Assembly (NCBI GenBank): GCA_019321725.1 | Contig: CM033109.1 | Span: 20,429,993-20,493,992 of the forward strand | DNA: 64,000 bases | From: Paulownia fortunei | Taxonomy: Eukaryota > Streptophyta > Magnoliopsida > Lamiales > Paulowniaceae | Reading direction: 5' to 3' | Shown here: piece after piece, positions 1-12,157 of the stretch | How the letters are laid out: the number at the start of each line of letters is the position of its first letter | How positions within the stretch are numbered: position 1 is the stretch's first letter | The notes under the pieces: generated by a model | Told to the model about the DNA's origin: nothing | The model's input: only the letters and a program-made list of their open reading frames with translations | The model's database searches: none | Made by a program: the position numbers and the translations under genes

Positions 1-916
1 TTGAATGAAAATCCATTAATTACCTATGGTTATTTAATTCACATTAGGTTTCTAAACTTCCAATCATAATTATGAACTCATAGTACCTCATTATATTAAG
101 TCTAAAGTCTAAAGAATAAATTGTCCAGCAAATTGAGATAGAGGAATGGAATTGGAAAAATTCTAAAGTCTGGACGCAAAAGTCAAATGGGCCTTACTTG
201 TGGGACCAAAAAAATAATTTATTTTAATTTAAAATTATTCAAATAAATTTAATAAATTTATTATATTAATTTTAAATTCTTAACTCTCCAATCCTTCAAA
301 ATATCTAGTTGGTAAGTTTTGCTAACAAACTTAGGGCTGTCAAGTGGGTTGGGCTGGCCCCGGAACCATGAAGCTTCATGCATCGCGCTCGAGTCTTGGG
401 TTGGATGTTTCTAAAAACTAAAGGCACAGCACAGCCCTAAGGCTCACTACATAATGGGTGGGCTGGGTTGAGTGACCGAGTTGGACCACCTGTCTGACCC
501 ACTATATATTTGAAGTATTTTGTTATTTATCATATTTTAATTTTGGACTTCTCTTTTATTATCACAACAAATATATCACTTGTAAAAAGATTTGGTTTGG
601 ATTTTTCATTGCATTATTGTGAAGTTATTATCCCAATTCGAAATATGTTTTGAGTTCTTTCAATTTTATACATTTATTATCCTAAGTTTGGTTTCCAATT
701 ATTTTCATAAATACTTATCTTGGTTTTTAATTTTCTTTCATCGTTATATTTTTTTTAATTTTAGTTTTTGAGTATTTCTTTCATTCTTGTAAGTATTGTT
801 TCCTAGTTGATTTTCGAATCTTCCTACCATTACTATAAATGTAGTATCCTAAATTTGCTTTTCAAAATTTTTCATTAATATAAATATAATATCCTAATTT
901 TAATTTAATGCACTTT
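1..916. other. AT-rich spacer, no gene seen
   Basis: No coding region can be supported here. The stretch is AT-rich except for a GC-richer patch at about 337-495, which begins with TTAGGGCTGTCAAG followed by alternating runs of G and C. This resembles the ends of plant hAT-type non-autonomous elements, but no second end was found. Confidence 0.5.
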
Positions 917-3275
917 CAATAATATTTTACTTTCACTAATTCCTTTGATCCTCTAAAAACTTGTGTTTGAAAGTGAAAATATTTGTAAAAGGACACACAT
1001 TAATACTCTCTCTAAATTTTTGCAAATACAAGAAAAATATTTTTAGAAATCAAGGTTTGAAGAACTTTTATCATCCACATTACAATCTATTTCATCAAGT
1101 ATTAAAGTTTCATTGATTATTTTGAAACATTTATCATTTGATTTGAAATACTCTTATTTTGGTGAGAATGAAACTTTTACAGTAATAATTTCTTTCAAAC
1201 TTGATGCACATAAGAAGGTAAGTTGATCAAAACTCTTTAAATGCAAAAATGCTTTATGACAGACCATTGCTGACATTAAAAGTATTAGTCCATTAATTTG
1301 CACACATAACATATATCTAGAGGAAAATGCAAAACCTTGTAGACAAATGTAATGAAGGCTAAATCCTAATATGAAAGAAGTAGTAAGAAATGAAGTCGTT
1401 AAACTCTTAGTTAATGGAATCATTTGTCTTATTTCTGACAGCAAATGGATAAATTCTACTCAAGTTGTACCAAAGAAATTTAGAGTTATTGTAGTCAAGA
1501 ATGAGAATGATGAATTAGTTTCAACTATAACTGTTACTGGTTGACGAATATGCATTAACTATAGGAAACTCAACTCAGCTACTAAAAAATATTATTTTCC
1601 ATTACCTTTCATGGATCAAATCTTAGAAAGAGTTGCGGGAAATGAATTTTACTATTTCTTATATGGATATTTTGGGTATAATCAAATTGCAATTGCACAT
1701 GAAGATCAAGAGAAAACTATTTTTACATGTTTTTTGGGTAATTTTTCATATCGAATAATGTCTTTGAATTATGTAATGCACCAACTACATTCCAATGATA
1801 TATACTTAATATTTTTAGTGACATGGTACAACGTTTTCTTAAAGTGTTCATGGATGATTTTTCTATTTTTGGTAATTCATATGATGATTGCTTGTATAAT
1901 TAAGAAAAAAATTTGATCAAGTGTGAAAAAAAGAACCTTGTACTCAATTGGGAGAAATGTCATTTCATGGTAATAACTGTAATTATTCTTGAACACATTA
2001 TTTCATCAAAAAGTATTGAAGTAGACAAATTTAAAATCGATTTAATTGTCAATTTGCCAATACCAACATCTATAAAGAAGGTAAGATTATTTTTAGGACA
2101 TTTTTGGTTTTTATAGAAGATTTATCAAATAATTTAGTATAATATCTAAACATTTATGTAATCTTCTAACAAAAAACAGTATTTTTGAATGGACTGAAAA
2201 TTGTGAAAATATTTTTGTTAAGCTTAAAAGCTTGTTTATGTCTGCTCTAATCATGCAGCTTCCACATTGAATTTTATCTTTTGAAATAATATGTTATGCA
2301 AGTGACTATGTTGTCGGAGTTGTCTTAGGATAAAGAAAAGATGAAACCATATGCTATTTATTATACAAGTAAAACTTTAGATAGTGCTCAATTAAATTAT
2401 TCAACAACTGAAAAAGAATTATTTGTTGTAGTTTTTGCATTGGATAAATTTAGGTCTTATTTTGTTGGCTCATCAGTTGTTGTTTTCAGTGACAATATAG
2501 CTTTAAAATCTTTTGTCAAAAACAGATATCAAACCTAAATTCATTAAGTGGATTCTCTTACTCCAGGAATTCAACATTATGATTCGAGATAAGAAAGGAG
2601 TAAAGAATGTGGTGGTTGATTATTTGTCGAGACTCGTTTGTGATGACTCATTTCAAACCACATAAATGAATAACTATTTATGTTTTTATTTTACCTTAGT
2701 TTGCTGATATTGTTAATTTTTTTTATAGAAAAGATGCCAACGCATTGAAATTCCCAAGATAAAAAAGAAATTTTTGACCAAGGTGAAAAACTTTTATTGG
2801 GATGATCCATACCTATTCAAGTATTATCCTTAACAAATCTTTCACAGATACATGTCTGACAATAAGAAAGGTAATATTCTTAAATTTTGTCATTTAGGAG
2901 CATGTGGTGTTCATTTTTCAATAAAGAAAACCACTGCAAAGATCTTGCAATATGGCTTTTATTAGTCAACTCTTTTCAAGATACTTAAGTATTTTGTAAA
3001 TATTGTGAAAATTGTTAAAAGTTAGGATCCATTTCAAAGCGAAACATAATGCCCCTACACTCCATCCTAGTGATTGAAATGTTTGACTGTTAGGGTATTG
3101 ATTTCATGGGATTATTTTTATTATCATTTAGTTTTATTTACATATTGGTCGCCATAGATTATGTTTCAAAATGGATTGAGGTAATTCCCTGTTGAAACCA
3201 TGATCACAAAATAGTGATAAATTTTTTGAAAGAAAATATTTTTATTTGGAATTCCTCGATTTATTGTAGACAACG
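917..3275 (+). pseudogene. Decayed Athila-type Ty3/gypsy pol remnant (RT, RNase H, integrase)
   Basis: This stretch runs collinear with the pol region of the better preserved element at 43.5-45.9 kb in the same window. In order it retains reverse transcriptase (fragment MDQILERVAG at 1611), RNase H (fragment YYTSKTLDSAQLNYSTTEKE near 2360) and the zinc-binding start and first catalytic part of integrase (about 2870-3275). Stop codons and frameshifts are scattered throughout. The RT palm motif FLDG of the other copy reads FLYG here, so the first catalytic aspartate is lost. Gag, protease, the 5' LTR and the end of integrase are missing. It is a dead fragment, clearly older than the copy at 40-50 kb. 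Confidence 0.85.
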
Positions 3276-3282
3276 GTCTACA

Positions 3283-3861
3283 TGAGTGCCTGATCCCATA
3301 AATAAGTGTTGGAGTTAAAGCTTTTCTTATTTTATGGTGATTCATGATTTATATATCTTTAATGGCATAATAAATATTTGAGTTCATTTAGCTTGTTTTA
3401 CAGTTATACCCCACCAACTACTAATGTGAAACATTGATTTGTTGTAGATAAAGATGTGTGTATAAATACTTGACCCCATAAACAAGTATGGGCATCAAGA
3501 GATAATTTGCAAATAATAAGACAATATCATGATTATCTAAATGCGTGAGCTATTTGATAATATCTTTCTATTGGAACATTTATTATGTATTGATAAATTA
3601 TGGCAATTAAAAGAGGTAAAAAGAATAAATAATCATTCTTCTATCCAAAACTCAAGAGCGGATATCTTATCCTCAGTACTTTTGTTACTTTGATTTCTTA
3701 ATTATAACATAATTTTTTCTTTATATCACATTCAGCCCATCTTTTAGGAAATATAAATTTGAAAACTTCAAACAACTTTCCTGTGTATCGATGTTGAACT
3801 CCGAAAAAATTTATTACTTGACACAACATTCACTTAAGTTTGCAATCTTAAAGTTGTAACA
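3283..3861 (+). repeat. Partial LTR of the decayed Athila-type element
   Basis: About 3330-3861 matches the last half of the LTR at 41.05-41.6 kb, including the stretches around ACCCCACCAACTACTAATG and CAAAACTCAAGAGCGGAT, with many substitutions. It ends in a form of the LTR terminus (TTGTAACA). A short stretch at 3283-3315 matches an LTR part (near 41203-41235) that should lie downstream of the sequence following it, so the junction with integrase is scrambled. No target duplication could be paired. Confidence 0.75.
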
Positions 3862-4089
3862 ATGATTACTATTCTTAATTCATAGGAAAAGACTTTTCAC
3901 CAGGATGTTAGATAAATTGGGAGTATAACACTGAATCTCATCCAACAATAACACGATATAAATGTAGTATGATGCTAACTTTCATTTAACAAAGAGAGAT
4001 TTTTCCTATTTCTATTGGAAAGGTAGGGTTGACGAACTTTTGAAAGTACCCAGAGAATTTTTCAGTTCTTCTAGGATTTTCCTAATAAC

Positions 4090-5113
4090 ATCTTTTTTAA
4101 GTTTTGTTAGGTAGGTCTAATCAAATACTACTGTATAATGTACCAAGCTAAGTTCGAGCATACCAAGACAAGAATGCATTTTCTATCATTCTTATATTGT
4201 TTAAAACCATAATGATATTGGACACCCATTTTTCCAAAAATGCTCTTGAAAACCAGCCAAATGCCTAAACCGGCCACAAATTCATGCATTTTTTCATGGA
4301 TTCCAACCTGACCCAAACTCCGGGTATGGACCAACCTAAAATAGGTGTCATAAATCCCTTGTACGAACTGGATAGATGGAAGCTTAAGATCTTGAAACTT
4401 GCCACGCGTACACATGTCCATGGCCAATATCTATAAACACCCAAGCCAGCTTGTCATAAGGTAATTTGGTGTTTCTCGATTTACTTCTTTGTCATATTGA
4501 CCTTTACTAACTTGGGAATCGAAAGGTCTTAGTTGGGGTAGATTCCAACTAGCCTGATCTGTGTTCATTGTGTAAATCATCCCAAACTCTAAAACTTACC
4601 TTGCACATCGAGTGAGGTATTACCCAAACTCACTAGATTAGACAAATTCCTAAATTATCAATAAAAATTTAATCCTAACATCATACTGAATGGTGAATCG
4701 GCTACAAGTCTCATGTTCTCCTCATTGCAAAACAACCCCCCATGGTTCAATGCATACATGCAAATCTATGAACACTTCCATTTATATGCACACATGAGAT
4801 ATTACTGTAATTATGATTTGCAACCAACAATCCCCAAATTTTACGTTAAACACGGAGTAAAAAATTCTTATATTTTTTAGATATGACCTCAAAAGCCTCT
4901 TTAGTATTTTCGAGGAATACTTTTTCAACACACCCAAGTATAATTTTCCCCCATATTTCTCATTGTTAACAATATGTGAAGCCATAGTCAAGATAAAGTC
5001 AACTTCACATCTCAACTTCATATTCAATGGAAAACTTGCAATTGTTGGACGCAAGAAGCTATATGGATACATCAAGAATACTAGGACATCAGGTACTAGT
5101 GACAATTTTAGAG
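4090..5113. repeat. Diverged direct repeat, copy A (partner at 9.89-10.54 kb)
   Basis: Several blocks match 9890-10535 in the same order and orientation: 4093-4205, around 4663-4690, and 4765-5113 (shared strings such as CCAAGTATAATTTTCCCCCAT and CTTGCAATTGTTGGAC). Copy A contains about 450 bp between the first two blocks that copy B lacks. The minus strand has readable stretches of 99 and 107 codons that are not clearly preserved in copy B. I do not recognise a protein family. It could be an old transposon or a duplicated gene fragment. Confidence 0.6.
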
Positions 5114-5677
5114 GCTAACGGCAACCTCACCAGGACATTGGAAGTTGGTAGCGGGGCAACTAAGTAGCCAATGAAAGTTGGTAGCAGGGCAATTGATGGG
5201 CACCCTAGGCCGTACACCAAAACTACCCAAGCCAAGGCTATGTCTCCTCAAGTCGAGGAAATATCTCCTCACCAAGTCAAGCCAATGAGTTAACCTGGCC
5301 GTCATTGGGTAGTTTGCCAAGTTGAGCCTATCTTGTCTGTTCAAGCCACTGACTCAAGCTAGCAGTTGTGGGGCTCTACAATGGTAGTTTGAGCTCTCGA
5401 TGGCTCGGTCATACCTTCAATTTGGTTGGGGCAAGTTGAGGAAAAGCTTCTTCGACCAAACATTTAGTCAAGTCAAGGCAAACCAAGAGTCACATCGTCT
5501 GTCAAGTTAACTAGTTAAGGCACACGACATGTTAATCCCCTCTTGTTTCTTCTGTTGCGGTTGTTCCAGTCGGTGCTTGTCTTTACTGCTATTATCATCT
5601 CCACTTTGACATACTCTTGCAATCAAAGGCTTTTTTTCCTTGAAGATCAAGTGAAAAGATTTCCATGAAAGATCAAG
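5114..5677. other. Spacer, no gene seen
   Basis: This stretch has moderate GC and no convincing coding frame. It contains short repeated phrases (GAAGTTGGTAGC twice near 5140-5190; several AAGTCAAG/AAGTCGAG strings) and ends at the CACTA insertion. It may be part of an older element. Confidence 0.35.
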
Positions 5678-8451
5678 TGGCACTTAAACAAAACTATTTT
5701 TTAGCAACGAAATTATTCATCGCTAATAGCCAACAATTCATTATTAAATTATGTTAGCGACGAAACAAAATCGTCGTTATAAGAGCGTTATGCCCACACT
5801 TTAGCGACGATATCACAAGACTTCATCACTAAATTAGCGATGAAACTCTTTTGCCGCTAAAGCAATAAATTTCATCACTAATAGTAGATTTACCAATGAA
5901 TTTTGAAGAAATATACATCGTTAACTAATTAAAAAAAAATAAAAGAAAATAATATTATTTTTACGATGAAATATATACAAGTCAGTAAAAAATTCATCAC
6001 TAAGTCATTTAAAAGAATAAAAGATAATGAGTAATTATTAACTTAGTGATGAAAGTTTTTTTTTCGCTAAATTGTAATATTTAAAAAAAATAAAAAAATT
6101 GCAACAAAATTACTAAATTTCGTCTCTAATTTTTAATTTTTTTGATATTTTTATTTTTCCTATTTTTCACAATAACCCACAACAATCATCTGTTTTCCAC
6201 AATAACAACCACAACCCACAACAATTACATCCATTCTCAACATATCCAACAACCATTCACAACAACATATTAAACACTAGTAAAAATTAATATTAAAAGT
6301 AAAATGTTATCATATACAGTAAAATGTCTAATATACACATTAAACAAAAGTCTAATCTAATAAAATGTCATCATGTACAGTTATACTAAACTAAAACTCA
6401 GGCGGTAAAGATGGCGGAGCTGAGGAATATGGCAGATGTCAGATTAGTGGCTATAGTAGATCGGAAGCTATCCTTTCAAAAGCCTCTATCATCATATCTT
6501 AGTTTGCCACCATCGTTCGTAATTTTTACCCTGTAGTTTCTAAAGCGGCCTTAGTGCTTAGTAGCTTGTCCTGTGTGGACTGCAGCTGCTCCCTAAGTAC
6601 TGCATTGATTAGTCTAGACAATGATGCATCAGAAGAAGGGGACTTAAGAGGTTTGGTACATTTCCAGCCAACGTATGGACCCTGAACTTATATCAAGGAT
6701 TTGATCACACACTCTATCTGCAATCTTTAAGTCATCTGGAATATGACTGTCGTCCCATATATTTGTATGTATTTGTATCTCTTGGTACTCATCTCAAAGT
6801 CAGACCATCTCATCCTAAAATCAATAAATATGTTAAAATAAAATATAGTTTAAAAAAATTGAAAAGAAACAGTTGAATGAATTTATTACATATGCGCTTT
6901 CAACCCTCTCTCCTATCCAGCCTTTCGTAGAGCTGTAGTGAGTTTTACTAAAGATGGTGATCCGATCCTTTCTATAAGATCTATCGGTTTGAAAATAACA
7001 TATGTCATTAGTTAAAAATTGAATCAAGTAATTATTTCAATGAAACTTAAGATTTTATATAATACATCATTGTAACTCTACTGCATATTGAACTTTGAAG
7101 CTCCACGATGATTGTAAGGCAACTTTGCTTGATTTGCAGAGTTCGTTGTTGACCGTTTCTGCAAAAGAATTAAAAGATAGAAAAAAACTTACAAATTCAA
7201 GTTTAGTGGAAATTTTGAACTAGAAATAGTGGGCGAGGCTAACGGTGGTGGTTGTTGACAACAGCTTTCAAAAATGCAGATGGTGGCTGATAGCGATGGT
7301 GGTGGCACAATTTTCAAAAATAGATGGGGGCTGATGGCAGTTTTGAGAAACGGAATAGGGGCCTAACGACTATAGCATGATTTTTAGAAATTAAGAAGGG
7401 CCTACTGGTGGTGGTTACTCACAAGGGGGCTGACGGCGATCGTGGCTGATAGAAATAGTGGTTCTTGGGGCTAATTTAGATATTAGGGCTTTTCTTCTTG
7501 TGAATTAGGGGGAAAAGAAAAATGCGAATAAAACCTTATAACTTAGTGACGACTTTACATTCTGTCATTGCTAAGATATGAGGTTCTATTTAATTTTATT
7601 TTTTCCTTCATTTTAGCGACAACATTATAGACTTCGCCACTAACATAAATTTCAATGTGTTTTTTTTCACATTTTAGCGATGAGTTTGACACGCTCATTG
7701 CCAATTGTGTACTTTTGCGATTATATTATTCTTAGTCGTTGCTAAAATGTAAGATTTTATATAAAAAAAATTCTTTATTTTAGCGACGATGTTGTAGACT
7801 TTGCCACTAACATAAATTTTATTTTTTTCACATTTTAGTGATGCAGTTGGCAAGCTCAACACTAATTATGTACTTTTGCGACAACTTTACCCAATTTTTC
7901 GTCGCTAAGATGTCAGGTTTTATTTAATTTCATTTTTTTTCTTCATTTTAGCGACAACATTGTAGACTTCCTCGTTAACATAAATTTCATTTTTTTTCAC
8001 ATTTTTGCAATGAGGTTGTCGACTTCGCTGCTAAAGTAATTTTTATTTTTTTACTATTAGCAATGACGGGAATTAATTTATCGCTAAAATAAAGGAAAAA
8101 AGTCAAAAATCAATTAATGATAGCGATGCATAGTCAGCGTTATTGCTAACTATAAACCTTAGCGATGAAACCCTCAATTTCATCGTGTAAATAAGAAAAA
8201 AAAACTTCAATCAGTGTTTAGGATGGTTTGTACTCATAGTCGCTAAGTCTAACACTTAGCGATAAAGTTTCCGAAGCTCATCGCTAAATTGTATTACTGT
8301 TAGTGACGAATTTCTCCTTTTATCACTAGAAAGTCTGTTGATCTCATGTTATGATGATGTTTTTATTTTCCATAGAAAACATCTACTTTAGCGATGATCG
8401 GTTTGGTCGCTAAAATTTTATCGCTATTTTCCCTGTTACTTTATAGTGTGG
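5678..8451. mobile_element. Non-autonomous CACTA (En/Spm-type) DNA transposon with 3-bp target duplication
   Basis: The element proper is 5681-8448. Its left end reads CACTTAAACAAAACTATTTTT, a mutated form of the CACTACAAGAAAAATGTATTTT end seen at 18902. Its right end reads TTACTTTATAGTG, the matching inverted terminus. Both ends are flanked by TGG (5678-5680 and 8449-8451), the 3-bp duplication expected for CACTA elements. Both arms (about 5695-6130 and 7540-8420) are packed with subterminal repeats of the type TTTAGCGACGAA / TTCGTCGCTAAA in both orientations, where the transposase binds in this superfamily. The centre holds a short minus-strand transposase-like remnant but no complete transposase. 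Confidence 0.85.
6390..6700 (-). pseudogene. Remnant of a CACTA/Ptta-En/Spm transposase C-terminal region
   Basis: Read on the minus strand, this gives an alpha-helical stretch with fragments such as VGWKCTKPLKSPSSDAS and INAVLREQLQSTQDKLLSTK, interrupted by stops. The Gln/Leu/Lys-rich coiled-coil character and the position inside a CACTA element resemble the C-terminal part of plant Ptta/En/Spm transposases. The assignment rests on pattern memory and context. The product would be non-functional. Confidence 0.5.
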
Positions 8452-9545
8452 GAGAAGCTTGGCTTCTAAATTTTTCCTTCTAGGCAGCCATCTTACTAGC
8501 GAGGCCTTTTTATTCTGATCAATTAGCCAAGAAAATCTCTCAACTTTTTTGCTATGAAAGAGTGCGTTCGAAAAAGAGGTACTTGTCATTGTATGGAAGT
8601 GCACTCTATGAAGAGGTGTTTGTCATCGTACCAGATTGGTGTGCTTCAGGGGGAGGCGCTTATTGCTATACAGTTAGAAGGCGTTGTTTAGGCCTTGTCT
8701 TCGTTCTAAAGGAGGACATTCCTGGTGAAGAAACCAATCATCATATTGGAGAAGTTTGCTCTTATGAGAGATGCTCTTATGATGGAGGAACACTTAGGCA
8801 AGTGCTAATACTATTTGCACATTTTCTTAGTTCCTTCTCCTTAAGAGCTCTTCCAACTTCTATTTTGTTCTCTCAAGAATCAAATAGTCTCATAATCTCA
8901 ATAAAAAGACTAGGGGCTTATTCTAGGGTTAATGCTTTGTTGCTTAATGGGTCAGCGTTCTTGCTCAAATGGAGGTATCCCTATGATTACTAGCTAAGCT
9001 TCTTGTGTCACATACAAGATTGAGATTATTGGGGAATGTGCTTCGCAGGTGCTATTGCAAGGGGCATGTACTTCTCCATATGGTCTCTTGTGTTGAGTGG
9101 TTTTGTGGGGGGCATTGTTTGAGACTTCTCCACTCTTTCTAACTTCCACTTCGCATCGTCATCAAGAAGTGAAACTCGATTGTTGATTTTCTCTGAAGTA
9201 TCGACTTCTCTTCCTCTACGACCCTTCTCGCCTAAGTGCGGCCTATTCGAGAGCTGGGGACAAACCCCAACTTTGATGAGAAGACCGAGGGTGCTCATTA
9301 CTGTGTTGGTTCTTGGCGTGTTGGGAAACCGCCCTTGTAGTAGCTCTCCCTAAGGCGTTTTCTCTCAACGCTAATAATACCTCAAGGGTAATCTACAACA
9401 TTGTCGCTCCAGCGGGCACTCCTTGTTGCGGAGGTGGTGGATTATGTCAGAGTAATTGTCGTCATGCCTTCTCTTTTGTTAGGTGTCTTGGATGAAAGCT
9501 TCCCAAGCTCTAGATCTTGCCTGCATTCTTAGTGTTGAGATAGGT
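8452..9545 (-). pseudogene. Probable gag-region remnant of a Ty3/gypsy element (minus strand)
   Basis: This lies immediately downstream, on the minus strand, of a primer-binding-site-like sequence and a putative LTR, where gag would be expected. A 90-codon open stretch (9026-9298, minus) is charged and hydrophilic (LLDDDAKWKLERVEKS), which fits the variable N-terminal part of Tat/Retand-type gag, but no gag core or zinc knuckle was found. On the plus strand an open frame of 143 codons (8562-8993) has no recognisable domain and may be chance. The lower end abuts the CACTA target duplication. Confidence 0.35.
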
Positions 9546-9568
9546 GTTTCCAACAGATGGTACCAAAA
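9546..9568 (-). other. Primer-binding-site-like sequence of a minus-strand gypsy element
   Basis: The minus strand reads TTTTGGTACCATCTGTTGGAAAC. This is a mutated form of the TTGG(C)ACCGTCT(G/A)TGGGAA primer-binding site seen in the Retand-type element at 22539 and 25912. It is followed on the minus strand by the gag-like stretch. Confidence 0.5.
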
Positions 9569-9889
9569 TAATATAGCTAACCTCCAACCCAATGATGAAA
9601 CCCCCAACTCCTCTATATAGAGTAGAGTGTTTAAGTGTCCTCTAGGTTGGCAAGGTTCAACTCTTCCTCAAATACTTGATTGAGTGACAGGTTCCTACCC
9701 GCAATACGAACAAAACGTTAGAGGCTCTTAGGGTGTCCCACCGGTAACTTTCCGACAACCAAGTCACAATCATAATAAGAGAGTGTCAATGAATAGTTTA
9801 ACCATAAAAACGGATAATGAATTCAATGTTGGAAATATAGAGAGAATGGGATATTTATAAGTACATAAAAAAGGACATGTTCCTAATAA
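9569..9889 (-). repeat. Putative partial LTR (minus strand)
   Basis: The position directly upstream (minus strand) of the primer-binding-like site implies LTR sequence. A palindromic TATA motif, CTCTATATAGAG, lies at 9611-9622, as expected for an LTR promoter. The outer border was not identified and no second LTR is present. Confidence 0.35.
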
Positions 9890-10535
9890 CAGTTTTGTTT
9901 GGTAGATATAATCAAATACTGGTGTGTAATGTACCAAGCTGAGCTCGAGTATAACAAGACAAGAAAGCATTTTCTTACAATTCTTACATCATTCAAAACC
10001 TTATCAACAACAATTTAATCCTAACATCATGCTGAATGGTTATCAATAACAATTTTGAAAGATTTTTCTTATGATGTAAATATTGTGATGGGCCTGCATA
10101 TTTGTTAAAAAAAATGTAATATATTAAATGCATAAATATACTTATCACAAAAAAGAATGGGGCTACAGCCAACCCCTTGTGGCTCAACGTCGTGGACCAA
10201 GAATGCTTCCAAATCATTATGAACACTTCCATGCATGAGCACACACTTAGATGTACACATGAGAGATTATTGTAATAACAAATTACAACCAACAATTCTT
10301 GAATTTTACATTAAGCACAGTGCAATATATTTTTATATTTTGAGGTGCACCCTCAAAAACCTCTTTAGTGCTCTTGGGAAACACTTCTTCAACACACCCA
10401 AGTATAATTTTCCCCCATCTTTCTCTTTGTTAACATCTCAACTTCTTGTTCAATGAAAAACTTGCAATTGTTGGACACAAGAAGCCATATGTATAGATCA
10501 AGAATGCAAGGGAATTACGTACTAGTGACAATTTT
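9890..10535. repeat. Diverged direct repeat, copy B (partner at 4.09-5.11 kb)
   Basis: This is collinear with copy A over its first ~110 bp, around 10012-10040, and over 10215-10535. It is shorter because copy A holds extra sequence. The two copies now flank the CACTA element and the minus-strand gypsy fragment. Identity by eye is roughly 75-85 percent in the shared blocks, so the duplication is old. Confidence 0.6.
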
Positions 10536-11055
10536 TGAGTTCCCCATTTACAAAGTCAAAGCACAATGGGTATTTTGTCCCACCCCACCAGGAGTTGTTA
10601 TGAAATGAAAGCTCCCAACCATCAAGGGCACCGAAATGTATCCAAAATGAGAGAAAATTCTTGGAAGAAGCACATGCAAACGATTGGTCCAACATGCAAA
10701 AAGGACAAGGTGCATCCACTAGCTTCAAGTTTAACAAAATTGGCATTTTTATGAAACTAGTACAACCATCACTTTTTTCTCATTTTCAATGTACTGTGAA
10801 CCGGCCATGATGCCATTGCATGTGAGCCTACATTAAATACATACCATATCCTTTGTATTTAATTTGATTTGATATAAAAGCTTACATGAGAATTAAAAAA
10901 ATAAATATTTTAAATACGTTTATGAAATTGTCCTCAAAATACTAATGAAAAGTTAGTACTGTTTATTTTAAATTAAAGTGTATTTATGAGAAAAAATCAT
11001 TTTAGAAGAGGACGTATTAGTTTGGGATATAGTGAGAGTATTAATATTAATATAG

Positions 11056-11092
<37 letters not shown>

Positions 11093-11195
11093 TGAAAAAG
11101 AAAATATAATTTATAACTTGGAAAGAGAGTTGTTATTAGTTAATCCTATAGCCTATGTTTTTTTCTCGCTTTTTATACTTAAAAAATAAAACAAA
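10536..11195. other. Spacer with a CT microsatellite
   Basis: No coding region is supported. A perfect CT dinucleotide run occupies 11057-11089 (about 16 units). Confidence 0.6.
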
Positions 11196-11637
11196 TAGGG
11201 ATTGCAACAGGGGCACTCTAAATTTGGACTCGAATTGAGTTTTGAATTTTTATTTTTAATTTCGACTCTATTCATATTTGATTTGAACTCATCTATTTGG
11301 AGTAGATTTTAATATATAAAATTTGAATTGAGTTTTTAATTTTTATTTTCAAATCCAACTCTAGTCAGATCCGACTTATTTATTTATTTTACTTTTAAAT
11401 TATTATATATATTTATCTATATTTTTTTAGAAAAATAAGTTTTCTAGAAAGGTTTAATAGAATTATTTTTAAAAAGTATATTTTTTATAACCTTTTGAAT
11501 TACAAAATATAGCAGGTCTACCCACATAGTATGGGACAAGTCTGAATTTAAATCTAAATCCAAATTCTTAAACTATTTATTGAATCAAATCTCAAATTTA
11601 GATAAATTTAATACAAACTCAATTCATTACCATTCCT
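11196..11637. mobile_element. hAT-like MITE, degenerate
   Basis: It begins TAGGGATTGCAACAGG and ends with an inverted partner, CATTACCATTCCT. The ends belong to the same type as the elements at 39514 and 59158 (TAGGGATGGTAAT...GTCATCCCTA). The inside shows the alternating AACTC / GAGTTT phrases shared by those copies. There is no coding capacity. The 8-bp target duplication expected for hAT elements was not clearly seen. Confidence 0.5.
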
Positions 11638-12157
11638 GAAAACATTCTTCAGGCGACAAGAGTTATCCCTCAAGACAGACGACAGTAGTAATAATTCCAT
11701 TTGAATATGACCATACCAATCCTCCATCGTGTAAACTCATAGTTAACATCAATGACGAATTTGCTATATAACTCTATTAAAATATCAATTAGATTGAAAC
11801 TCATCCTAGATGACAGCATTAAAAACAACTATCTTCTTTGAATAATGAGCCAAATGGTACCACCTTGCCGGGTTTCTCATATTATATATCATTTTCATCC
11901 CCTTATAACTTAACCCAAAAAAAAAATTCCCTTTTGGATATCTTATGCACGGCTTCACACCTAGCCACCGTGTGGGGTGCATTAGCTCAATTCGGGAATT
12001 GTATCTGAAACTAAATATAGCATTTTCCTTCATTTCTGCCATCCATGTTTCTTTTGACTTCGTTCACATAGTGCATTAAATACAAAACTACAATCTACTT
12101 TGAGAAGATAGAAAAGACATGAATGACCACCACAATTTAAGAAATTTCCTAGCTGCC

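Noticed and set aside
5695..8420. CRISPR-like regularly spaced repeats
   Set aside because: The TTTAGCGACGAA repeats are irregularly spaced, occur in both orientations and lie in the arms of a CACTA element in a plant genome.
8562..8993. 143-codon plus-strand frame as a host gene
   Set aside because: No family motif, no promoter or splice support, and it lies between a CACTA border and gypsy-like sequence. It is mentioned only inside the minus-strand gag-like feature.
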